Origin: Catellatospora sp. TT07R-123
GTDB taxonomy: Bacteria > Actinomycetota > Actinomycetes > Mycobacteriales > Micromonosporaceae
Length of the DNA stretch: 64,000 nucleotides
Reading direction: 5' to 3'
NCBI RefSeq assembly: GCF_018327705.1
Contig: NZ_BNEM01000001.1
Span: forward strand, 3,472,001-3,536,000
Below, piece by piece: positions 8,906 through 15,695 of the stretch. The notes under the pieces were generated by a model. That model was not told where the DNA came from, searched no databases, and saw only the letters and a program-made list of their open reading frames with translations. Position 1 is the stretch's first letter, and each line of letters starts with the position of its first letter. The translations under genes were made by a program, and so were the position numbers.

Positions 8906-9640
8906 ATGAGCAGCCGCAAGGACCAGAACGCCGCGGCGCGGCTGGTGCGCGAGCAGATCGCCGCCGAGAAGCGCCGCAAGCGCACCCTGTACATCACGAT
9001 CGGGGCGGTCGCCGCGCTGGTCATCGCCGGCCTGATCGGCTGGAGCCTGTACGCGTCGAGCAAGAGCGGCGAGTACACGGCCCCGCGCAACACCAACAGC
9101 GCGGGCAGCGGCGTCGTGGCGGGCGCGGGCCCGGTCACCGTCGACGAGTACGTCGACTTCCTGTGCCCGCACTGCAAAGCCTTCCACGACGACTACGGTG
9201 CCCAGGTCAAGCAGCTCGTCGACGACAAGAAGATCACCCTGGTGACGCACCCGGTGGCATACCTCGACGGCGCCTCGACCAACCGCTACTCGACCCGGTC
9301 GTCCGCCGCCTCCGGCTGCGCCGCCGACGAGGGCAAGTTCGCCGAGTACGCCGACGCGCTGTTCGCCAACCAGCCCGCCGAGGGCACCGCCGGGCCCAGC
9401 GACGACGACCTGGTCGCCCTGGGCAAGACGGTCGGCCTGGGCGACGCCTTCGGCCAGTGCGTCCAGGACAAGAAGTTCGTGACCTGGGCGGACCACGTCA
9501 CCACCGAGGCGGGCAAAGCCGGTGTCAGCGGTACGCCTACCGTGCTGGTGAACGGCAAGCCGGTCCAGGCCACCGGCCCGGCCATCGCGGCGGCGGTCGC
9601 CGAGGCGACCGGGGCCAAACCCACCCCCACCGTGAGTTAG
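8906..9640 (+). CDS. Membrane-anchored DsbA-like thioredoxin-fold protein
   Basis: 244 residues: a basic cytoplasmic N-terminus, one membrane helix (about 28-50), then a thioredoxin-fold domain with active site Cys87-Pro-His-Cys90 and an inserted helical part characteristic of DsbA. The cis-proline loop is visible as GVSGTPTVLV. CPHC is the DsbA active-site motif, so it is likely a thiol oxidase or isomerase on the outer face of the membrane. It sits between the MauE-like gene and the 391-residue membrane protein gene in one operon. Two other Cys (about residues 133 and 185) could form a structural disulfide. Confidence 0.9.
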   Translation: MSSRKDQNAAARLVREQIAAEKRRKRTLYITIGAVAALVIAGLIGWSLYASSKSGEYTAPRNTNSAGSGVVAGAGPVTVDEYVDFLCPHCKAFHDDYGAQVKQLVDDKKITLVTHPVAYLDGASTNRYSTRSSAASGCAADEGKFAEYADALFANQPAEGTAGPSDDDLVALGKTVGLGDAFGQCVQDKKFVTWADHVTTEAGKAGVSGTPTVLVNGKPVQATGPAIAAAVAEATGAKPTPTVS

Positions 9641-9648
9641 CAGGTCAG

Positions 9649-10824
9649 ATGACACCCCTCCTGGTACGACGCGCGGGCGCGGTCCTCGGGACCGCGCTCG
9701 CGGCGCTCCTGGCCACCGCCACCCCGGCCTTCGCGCACGGCGCCGACGCCCCCGACGCCACCAACTTCCGGACCACCATCACGGTCAGCCCGGACCTGCC
9801 CGGCCTCGAAGTGATCAGCATCGAGGCGGGGGCCCGGCTCCAGCTGACCAACGACAGCGGGAAACCGGTCGAGGTGCTGGGCTACCAGAACGAGCCCTAC
9901 CTGGAGGTACGCCCCGACGGGGTGTACGAGAACATCCACTCCCCCGCGACGTACCTCAACATCACGATCGCGCACGTGGACCCGCCCGCGACCGCCGACC
10001 CGACGCTGCCGCCGGAGTGGCGCAAGGTCAGCGACGACCCCGTGTACCGCTGGCACGACCAGCGCGTCATCTGGACCGAGCCCACCGACCCGCCCGAGGT
10101 CAAGGCCGCGCCCGGCCAGGCCCGCCGCATCCGCGACTGGACCGTGCCGATGCGCACCGAGGTCACGCCGCTGACCCTGTCCGGCACCCTCGACTACGTG
10201 CCGCCGCCGTCGCCGGTCACCTGGTGGGCCGTCGCCGTCGCCGGTGCCGTGCTGGTGGCGCTGCTCGGCCTCATCCCACGCCGCCCGCGCTGGGTCACCG
10301 CCGTGCTGGCGGTCGCCGCCATCGCCGCGGGCGCCCTCGCCCTGGCGTACGCCGTCGGCCGCGAGATCGACGCCGGGAACACCACCGTGCTGCCCATCCT
10401 CGGCCAGCTGTTCACGGTGCAGCTGTGGCCCGCGGTCAGCGCGCTCGCGGCCCTGGCCGCCGGGATCTACTCGCTGGCCCGCAAGGCGGCGGGCGACTTC
10501 GCGCTGGCGCTGGGCGGCGCGGCCGCGGGCCTGTTCGCCGGTATGGTCAACGCCGCAGTCTTCCACCGCTCGATCGCCCCGCTGCCGCCCCTGTCCGGCA
10601 AGGCCTCCGACGACCTGGCCCGCATCCTCATCACGGCCGTCGTCGCCCTGGGCGTGGGCGTCGCCGCCGCCGGCATGCTCCGCCTGCGCGGCCTCACCCC
10701 CGCACCAGCCCCCACCACCACCGCGCGTCCAGCCACCGTGCCGACTCCCAGCACCGACCCGGCTCCCGCCGCTCTTGCCGACGTCACGCCCGAGCCCGCC
10801 ACCGGTACACCCGACCAGAGCTAG
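9649..10824 (+). CDS. Exported membrane protein with predicted N-terminal His (unrecognised family)
   Basis: 391 residues; family not recognised. A signal peptide ends AFA, so the mature chain would begin His30-Gly-Ala-Asp. An extracytoplasmic domain follows (about 30-185), with more candidate metal ligands in YENIHSPATY and YRWHDQRVIW, then about five or six membrane helices (188-345) and a Thr/Pro/Ala-rich tail. An N-terminal His after AxA cleavage is the shared feature of CopC and YcnI, both encoded close by, so a copper role is a reasonable guess. It is the last gene of the sigma operon, eight bases after the DsbA-like gene. Actinobacteria often encode such a protein beside MauE and DsbA-like genes. 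Confidence 0.6.
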   Translation: MTPLLVRRAGAVLGTALAALLATATPAFAHGADAPDATNFRTTITVSPDLPGLEVISIEAGARLQLTNDSGKPVEVLGYQNEPYLEVRPDGVYENIHSPATYLNITIAHVDPPATADPTLPPEWRKVSDDPVYRWHDQRVIWTEPTDPPEVKAAPGQARRIRDWTVPMRTEVTPLTLSGTLDYVPPPSPVTWWAVAVAGAVLVALLGLIPRRPRWVTAVLAVAAIAAGALALAYAVGREIDAGNTTVLPILGQLFTVQLWPAVSALAALAAGIYSLARKAAGDFALALGGAAAGLFAGMVNAAVFHRSIAPLPPLSGKASDDLARILITAVVALGVGVAAAGMLRLRGLTPAPAPTTTARPATVPTPSTDPAPAALADVTPEPATGTPDQS

Positions 10825-10857
10825 CCGGCGGCCGTCCCGGCCGCACCCACTTTCCGC

Positions 10858-10896
10858 CCGCAGACGGCGATCTTGCCCGAAGATCACCGTCTGCGG
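10858..10896. repeat. Family C inverted repeat, copy C1 (convergent junction)
   Basis: CCGCAGACGG...GATCTT pairs with AAGATC...CCGTCTGCGG around a 5-base loop, one mismatch. Thirty bases on (10926-10950) is a second half-copy of the family core GACCGCAnAC, then CGATCACC. Related cores occur at 15111-15184, 24141-24190 and 49218-49242. Confidence 0.75.
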
Positions 10897-10984
10897 TCAT
10901 TTCCGACGCTTCAGCAGCAGGTTCCGACCGCAAACACCGATCACCCTGCCCGGCCCGGCCCGGTGTGGTGCGGGGAATGGCTGG

Positions 10985-11752
10985 TCAGCTGGACGTTGGG
11001 ATGGCGAAGCCGTAGGGGAGTTCCAGGCGGTGGCGGGTCAGCAGGTCGTCGTCGGCGAGCAGGTCCCGGGTCGGGGCGTCGGCGACGATGCGGCCGCTGT
11101 CGAGGATCACCGAGCGTTCGCACAGCTGGAGGGCGTACGGCAGGTCGTGGGTGACCATCAGGACCGTCACGTCCAGCCCGAGGATGATCTCGGCGAGTTC
11201 CCGTCGCGCCTGCGGGTCGAGGTTCGACGAGGGCTCGTCGAGCACCAGCAGGTCGGGGCGCATCGCCAGCACGGTCGCGACGGCGACGCGGCGGCGCTGC
11301 CCCAGCGACAGGTGGTGCGGGGCGCGCGCCTTCATGTCGGCCATGCCCACGGCGGCCAGGGCCTCGTCGACCCGCTCGGCCAGCTCCGCGCCGCGCAGGC
11401 CCAGGTTGGCCGGGCCGAACGCCACGTCCTCGCCGACCGTGGGCAGGAACAGCTGGTCGTCGGGGTCCTGGAAGACGATGCCGACCCGGCGCCGGACCTC
11501 GGCCAGCCCGGCCCGGTCGCGCGGCTCGACGGCGCGGTCGCCCACCCGCACCGTGCCCTCGGAGCCGATCGCGCCGGTCCCGGGCAGGATGCCGTTGAGG
11601 TGCAGTACCAGCGTGGTCTTGCCCGCCCCGTTGGGGCCGAGCAGGGCGACCCGCTCGCCGGGCTCGACGCGCAGGTCGACGCCGTGCAGGGCCTGGTGGC
11701 CGTCGGGGTAGGCGTACCGGACGCCGTCGAGGTGCAGTGCGGCGGTGGTCAT
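10985..11752 (-). CDS. nikO: Energy-coupling factor transporter ATPase (NikO/CbiO)
   Basis: 255 residues. Walker A is GPNGAGKTT, the Q-loop is VFQDPDDQLF, the signature is LSLGQRRRVA and Walker B is LLVLDEPSSNLD; the switch His follows in VTHDL. The QDPDDQLF Q-loop is typical of ECF-type importers for nickel and cobalt. The ATG overlaps the nikQ stop (ATGA). It is the energising subunit of the NikMN-Q-O complex. A Nur box ahead of nikMN points to nickel as substrate; cobalt cannot be excluded from the protein alone. Confidence 0.92.
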   Translation of the reverse strand: MTTAALHLDGVRYAYPDGHQALHGVDLRVEPGERVALLGPNGAGKTTLVLHLNGILPGTGAIGSEGTVRVGDRAVEPRDRAGLAEVRRRVGIVFQDPDDQLFLPTVGEDVAFGPANLGLRGAELAERVDEALAAVGMADMKARAPHHLSLGQRRRVAVATVLAMRPDLLVLDEPSSNLDPQARRELAEIILGLDVTVLMVTHDLPYALQLCERSVILDSGRIVADAPTRDLLADDDLLTRHRLELPYGFAIPTSS

Positions 11753-12519
11753 ACGCCGATCCTTCCGAGCAGGAGCACCGCGGCGGCCGCCGCGGGCACG
11801 ATCGCGGCGACCGCCCACTGGCGCGCGCCGGCGGCGGTGCCCTCGTGCAGCGCGGCGGGCAGCCGCCCGGTGTAGCCGCGCGAGCGCATCGCCAGGTAGA
11901 CCCGCTCGCCGCGTTCGAACGCGCGCAGGAACAGGGTGCCCAGGCCCGCGGCGAAGCCGCGCAGCTGCCACAGGAAGCGCGGGTCGTCCAGCCGCGAGAT
12001 CCGGGCCAGCCGCATCCGCCGTGCCTCGTCGGCGAGCACGTCCAGGTAGCGCAGCATGAACAGGGCGATCTGCGTGATCGCCTGCGGGGTCCGCAGCCGG
12101 TCGAGGCCGACCAGGATGTCGCGGGCCGGGGTGGTGCCCGCCAGCAGCAGCGCCACCAGTACGCCCAGCGTGCCCTTGATCAGGATGTTCCACCCGCCCC
12201 AGAGCCCCTCGACGGCGACGCTCAGCCCGAGCACGTGGGTGCGCGGTCCGGAGGCGAAGAACGGCAGCAGCAGCGCGGTGGCCACGAACGGCAGCTCGAT
12301 CAGGCTGCGCCGGGCCAGCCACCCGGCCGGGACCCGGGCCAGCACGGCCAGGACTCCGATCATCACCGCGTACGCCGCGAAGGCGCCCGCCAGCTCGCGC
12401 GGCGTCGCCACCACCACGATCGTGAACAGCACCGCCGCGGCGATCTTCACCTCGGGGGCGAGGCGGTGTACGGGCGAGTGCCCGTGCACGTACATCGAGT
12501 GGGTGTGCCCGGCGCCCAT
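11749..12519 (-). CDS. nikQ: Energy-coupling factor transporter transmembrane protein (NikQ/CbiQ)
   Basis: 256 residues with about five membrane helices. It carries the coupling motifs that dock onto the ATPase: ARISRLDD near residue 160 and AMRSRGYTGRLP near 205 (the Ala-Arg-Gly type signature of EcfT proteins). The N-terminus is His-rich (GHTHSMYVHGHSPVH). The ATG at 12519 is four bases beyond the nikMN stop, so the genes are translationally close. This scaffold joins the substrate-binding NikMN to the ATPase. Confidence 0.9.
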   Translation of the reverse strand: MGAGHTHSMYVHGHSPVHRLAPEVKIAAAVLFTIVVVATPRELAGAFAAYAVMIGVLAVLARVPAGWLARRSLIELPFVATALLLPFFASGPRTHVLGLSVAVEGLWGGWNILIKGTLGVLVALLLAGTTPARDILVGLDRLRTPQAITQIALFMLRYLDVLADEARRMRLARISRLDDPRFLWQLRGFAAGLGTLFLRAFERGERVYLAMRSRGYTGRLPAALHEGTAAGARQWAVAAIVPAAAAAVLLLGRIGV

Positions 12520-12523
12520 CTGC

Positions 12524-13573
12524 TCAGCCCCGGTCCCCGGCACCGACCGGCTCGACCGGGCGCTGCGCCCCGGCCGCCGCCCGGCGGCGCCGGACCAGCC
12601 AGAAGACACCCAGCCCGAGCGCGAACGTGAGCACGACACCGAGCAGCCCGGCCAGGCCGGTGGAGTCCTTCAGGCCCTTGACGGCGTAGTCGGCCAGCAG
12701 CGATCCGCCCAGCTCGTGGCCGCCCGCCCGCTGCGCGATGCAGTTCCCGGCGATGATCTCCCCGGCCTCGTTCAGGGTGCAGCCGTCGAGGGTGGTCGCG
12801 TCGAGGCCGTCCGGGGAGCTGGAGGCCAGGTAGCTGACGCCGCCCGCGAGCACGGCGGCCACGCCCAGGCCCGCCAGCACGAACCTGCGGCTGGACGTGC
12901 CGGCCCCGGCCGGGTCGAGGCGGCGGCCGCGCAGCGCGTACACCAGGTCGGGGCGGACCTTGGCGACCGTGGTGACGGTGACCGCCGCGATCAGCCCCTC
13001 ACCGATGCCGATGAGCACGTGCACCCCGGCCATGGTCGCCGAGATCTGCCCGTACCCGATGGTCAGCGGGATGTCGCCGCCGAGGGCGTACTGCGCCACG
13101 AAGCCCTGCGAGGCGAGGACCACGCTCAGGATGGAGCCGAGGAACACGGCCAGGCCCAGCCCGGCGGCGGTGCGCGGCAGCACCTTCATGAGCGCGGTCA
13201 GCACCAGGAACCCGACCGCGGTTCCCAGCAGGGCCATGTTGGAGATGTTGAGGCCGAGCGCGCTGATGCCGCCGTCGGCGAAGACCAGGGCCTGCACGAT
13301 CAGCACCACGGACACGCACAGGGCGCCGACCCACGGACCGACCAGCGCCGCGGCCAGCGTGCCGCCGAGCAGGTGGCCGCTGACGCCGGGCAGCACGGGG
13401 AAGTTGAGCATCTGCACCGCGAAGATGAACGCCGCGACCAGCCCGGCCATCGGGGCGAGGCGGTCGTTGAGGTCGTGCCGGGCCTTGCCCAGGCAGTACG
13501 CGAGCAGTGCGACGGCGGCCACGCCGTACGCCAGTGAGACCGGTCCGTCGATGATGCCGTTGCTGATGTGCAT
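12524..13573 (-). CDS. nikM: Nickel/cobalt ECF substrate-binding protein, NikM-NikN fusion
   Basis: 349 residues from the ATG at 13573 (a GTG at 13585 would add MNLA). I prefer 13573 because NikM/CbiM proteins need the N-terminal Met-His, whose amino group and His2 bind the metal; here it reads MHISNG. The M domain has seven helices (about 1-210) with the conserved GHLLGG. The C-terminal third is the N subunit, with one helix, an outer loop containing SSPDGLD (PDGLE-type motif) and a closing helix. The outer loop holds two Cys. First gene of nikMN-Q-O, 33 bases below a perfect Nur box. Confidence 0.9.
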   Translation of the reverse strand: MHISNGIIDGPVSLAYGVAAVALLAYCLGKARHDLNDRLAPMAGLVAAFIFAVQMLNFPVLPGVSGHLLGGTLAAALVGPWVGALCVSVVLIVQALVFADGGISALGLNISNMALLGTAVGFLVLTALMKVLPRTAAGLGLAVFLGSILSVVLASQGFVAQYALGGDIPLTIGYGQISATMAGVHVLIGIGEGLIAAVTVTTVAKVRPDLVYALRGRRLDPAGAGTSSRRFVLAGLGVAAVLAGGVSYLASSSPDGLDATTLDGCTLNEAGEIIAGNCIAQRAGGHELGGSLLADYAVKGLKDSTGLAGLLGVVLTFALGLGVFWLVRRRRAAAGAQRPVEPVGAGDRG

Positions 13574-13605
13574 CGCGAGGTTCACCGGGCCAGCCTATGT
13601 CTTGT

Positions 13606-13622
13606 TGCAAATAACTTGCAAT
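13606..13622 (-). promoter_or_regulatory. Nur box (nickel-responsive operator) upstream of nikMN
   Basis: Exact TTGCAA-N5-TTGCAA (N5 = ATAAC). This matches the consensus described for Nur, the nickel-sensing Fur-family repressor of Streptomyces. It lies 33 bases upstream of the nikMN ATG, where it would overlap the promoter and block transcription when nickel is plentiful. The nur gene is not in this window. Confidence 0.8.
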
Positions 13623-13703
13623 AAGCCTCACCCCTCCCCCGCCTCGCCCCGCCGGGACCTCCGGTGGCGGGGCCGGGACACGACCGCGGACTAGGGTGGC
13701 GGT

Positions 13704-14180
13704 GTGACGGAGAACGTTCGACTCGCGCCCGGGGACACCGCGCCCGACTTCACCCTGCCCACCGCCGACGGCGGCACGCTAGCCCTGTCCAGCCTGCGGG
13801 GCAGGAAGGTCATCCTGTACGCGTACCCCGCCGCGATGACCCCCGGCTGCACCACCCAGGCCTGCGACTTCCGCGACTCGCTCGCCTCGCTGACCGCGCA
13901 CGGCTACGCCGTCGTCGGCATCTCCCCCGACGGCGCGGCCAAGCTCGCCAAGTTCACCGAGCGCGACGCGCTGACGTTCCCGCTGGTCGGGGACGAGGAC
14001 AAGGCCGTGCTGAAGGCGTACGGCGCCTACGGCGAGAAGAAGAACTACGGCAAGACGGTCCAGGGCGTGATCCGCTCCACCTTCGTCATCGACGAGAAGG
14101 GGCAGATCGAGCACGCCTTCTACAACGTGAAGGCCACCGGGCACGTCGCCAAGCTGCGGCGCGACCTCGGGCTGAACTGA
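13704..14180 (+). CDS. bcp: Thioredoxin-dependent peroxiredoxin, BCP/PrxQ type
   Basis: 158 residues, the usual BCP length. Peroxidatic Cys49 in MTPGCTTQAC with resolving Cys54 five residues later (the 2-Cys alpha-helical PrxQ arrangement). The proline and threonine upstream are conserved active-site residues. It reduces H2O2 and alkyl hydroperoxides using thioredoxin in the cytoplasm. The GTG at 13704 follows GGTGGCG. It is divergent from nikMN across a 130-base gap that holds the Nur box, so binding there could also touch this promoter, though the spacing favours nikMN. Confidence 0.93.
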   Translation: MTENVRLAPGDTAPDFTLPTADGGTLALSSLRGRKVILYAYPAAMTPGCTTQACDFRDSLASLTAHGYAVVGISPDGAAKLAKFTERDALTFPLVGDEDKAVLKAYGAYGEKKNYGKTVQGVIRSTFVIDEKGQIEHAFYNVKATGHVAKLRRDLGLN

Positions 14181-14253
14181 TACCGCGTGTCGCGGACGCC
14201 GCGCCGGACCTGGGTCAGCGCCGGGTCCGGCGATGGGCGACAATCTTTCCACT

Positions 14254-14327
14254 GGGGCCGTAGCCCAATTGGCAGAGGCACGCGGTTTAGGTCCGCGCCA
14301 GTGCGGGTTCGAGTCCCGCCGGCCCTA
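14254..14327 (+). tRNA. tRNA-Leu-like, anticodon TAG, short variable loop
   Basis: 74 bases with a complete cloverleaf. The acceptor stem is GGGGCCG/CGGCCCT with a G1-U72 wobble and discriminator A73. The anticodon loop TTTAGGT gives UAG (reads CUA/CUG leucine codons). The T arm is GCGGG-TTCGAGT-CCCGC. The D arm is leucine-like, with a 3-bp stem (GCC/GGC) and the loop AATTGGCAGA. The variable loop is only five bases (CCAGT), whereas bacterial tRNA-Leu normally has a long variable arm. CCA is not encoded (CTA follows). Confidence 0.8.
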
Positions 14328-14404
14328 CTACACCTGCTCGACCGTCTCGGCGACCGGCACGACGGGGGACCAGTCCCCGTGCGCGTACCCGCTATGCTCC
14401 CGGC

Positions 14405-15064
14405 GTGTCCACCCCCGACATTGACACCAGCAAAGACGCCGATGACGCGCTGACCATCGCACTGGCCGAATACAACGCGCTCAGCGACTGGCAGAAGGCG
14501 CTGCGGGACCAGTCCGCCGCCCGGTTCAACTTCTTCCTCGCCATCGTGACCGCCGTCGCGGCGGTGTCGGGCGGGCTGGTCTCGGGCGGCAGGCTGAGCG
14601 AGCCCGCGAAGGGCACGCTCGGCACGGTGGGCTTCCTGATCCTGGTGCTCGGTCTCTCCACGTTCCTGCGGCAGGTGGAGTTCAGCCAGCGCGGTCACCG
14701 GTACGCGGCCGCCACCGACGCCCTGCGCACCTACCTGGCGCGGCGATCGACCTCGGTGGCGCCCTACCTGCTCATGCCGGTGCTCGGCGACCTCGGCGTG
14801 ATCGGCACGACCTACCGTGAGCGCACCGGTGTGCTCCGCGACGTCATGAGCCTGCCCGGCACGGTCGGAGTGATCAACAGCGCGCTGCTGGCGCTCGGCG
14901 CGGGCTTCGCCACCGGGATCTGGCTGGACTTCACGGTCTGGCCGCCGGCCGTCGCGGCGGCCACCTTCCTGCTCAGCATGACGCTGCACATCCGCCACCT
15001 GCGGCGGGCGTTCACGCGCAGCCGAACCGAGGTCGCCGCGCTGCTCGCCGCCCGCGGCCTCTGA
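14405..15064 (+). CDS. Four-helix membrane protein of unknown function
   Basis: 219 residues starting at GTG 14405. A short acidic N-terminus is followed by an amphipathic helix (ALAEYNALSDWQKALRDQS). Four hydrophobic segments form two pairs: FFLAIVTAVAAVSGGLV and VGFLILVLGLSTFL, then VINSALLALGAGFATGIWL and AVAAATFLLSMTLHI. The segment between the pairs is charged, and the tail is basic. The layout is reminiscent of SLATT-like small membrane proteins, but I cannot claim membership. It starts 78 bases after the tRNA-Leu gene and stands alone between plus-strand and convergent genes. No function is assigned. Confidence 0.6.
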   Translation: MSTPDIDTSKDADDALTIALAEYNALSDWQKALRDQSAARFNFFLAIVTAVAAVSGGLVSGGRLSEPAKGTLGTVGFLILVLGLSTFLRQVEFSQRGHRYAAATDALRTYLARRSTSVAPYLLMPVLGDLGVIGTTYRERTGVLRDVMSLPGTVGVINSALLALGAGFATGIWLDFTVWPPAVAAATFLLSMTLHIRHLRRAFTRSRTEVAALLAARGL

Positions 15065-15110
15065 TCCCCCGACGGCGCGGCGAAGATCGCCGGCTGCGGA
15101 CTCTGGTGGC

Positions 15111-15184
15111 GCGGTGAAGATCGCTGGCCGCGGTCGGAAACTGCGCCGTAGGTCCAGGTTGTGACCGCAAGCGACGATCACCGC
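15111..15184. repeat. Family C inverted repeat, copy C2 (convergent junction)
   Basis: Outer arms GCGGTGA (15111-15117) and TCACCGC (15178-15184), inner arms GCGGTC (15130-15135) and GACCGC (15163-15168). A tandem half-copy lies just before (GCGGCGAAGATCGCCGG from about 15076). It occupies nearly the whole gap between two convergent genes. Confidence 0.7.
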
Positions 15185-15211
15185 CCCCCCGGCCGCCGCG
15201 CGCCGCAGCGG

Positions 15212-15568
15212 TCAGCGGGGGCCGGTCGGCGGGCCCAGCCGGGGCAGCCAGACCTTTCGCGGCACGCACATCCGCCACGCCTCGGTGACCAGTTCGTAGA
15301 GCTCCTGCTCGTCGATGGCGGCCAGCCGCACCTGCACCCAGTGGAAGCGCAGGTCGGACTCGCGGGGCAGCAGGAACTTGTCCGGCTCGGCGGCGACCAG
15401 GTCGGCCCGCTCCTCCTTCGGGAAGCCGAACCCCATGACCGTCTCGTCGGGCGAGACCGAGGCGTAGACGATGCCCCGCACGCGGAACTTCACGTAGTCG
15501 CGGACCAGCGCTTCCTCGGTGCGCGGCAGCGTCCGCGTGATCTCCCGTATCTGCTCCAGCGTGACCAT
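15212..15568 (-). CDS. YjbR/MmcQ-like DUF419 protein
   Basis: 118 residues of the double-wing, YjbR-type fold, recognised by the spacing of FRVRGIVYASVSPDETVMGFGFPKEERADLV-type strands and a C-terminal ELVTEAWRMCVPRKV helix. Members are small cytoplasmic proteins suspected of binding DNA; none has a well-defined reaction. It is single and faces the 4-helix protein gene. Its upstream gap carries the family E inverted repeat. Confidence 0.7.
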   Translation of the reverse strand: MVTLEQIREITRTLPRTEEALVRDYVKFRVRGIVYASVSPDETVMGFGFPKEERADLVAAEPDKFLLPRESDLRFHWVQVRLAAIDEQELYELVTEAWRMCVPRKVWLPRLGPPTGPR

Positions 15569-15621
15569 GCCCGCACGCTAACCCCGCCCTCCGACAGCCG
15601 CGGGTGGGGTGCAGACATTCA

Positions 15622-15665
15622 GAAGGGCACCTTCTACATCGCAGCGCGATGAGAAGGTGCCCTTC
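15622..15665. repeat. Family E inverted repeat downstream of the S8 protease gene
   Basis: GAAGGGCACCTTCT (15622-15635) pairs perfectly with AGAAGGTGCCCTTC (15652-15665). The inner stem continues with CATCGC/GCGATG after a one-base bulge, closing on a 3-base loop. The 'GAAGGGnnCCTTC' style of element is, from memory, frequent between genes in Micromonospora-like genomes. It sits 30 bases past the protease stop codon and may act as its terminator. Confidence 0.7.
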
Positions 15666-15695
15666 CTTACCTCACGACCTCACACGGCGCGGAGG

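Noticed and set aside
12056-13537. Plus-strand open frame opposite nikQ and nikMN
   Set aside because: Low-complexity shadow frame; the minus-strand transporter genes overlap it fully and have family motifs and an operator.
13586-13703. Cobalamin riboswitch ahead of nikMN
   Set aside because: The leader is only about 30 bases and AT-rich; there is no room for a B12 aptamer, and a Nur box explains control.
14254-15211. Genomic island integrated at the tRNA-Leu gene
   Set aside because: No integrase, no direct repeat of the tRNA 3' end, and neighbouring genes look like normal chromosome.
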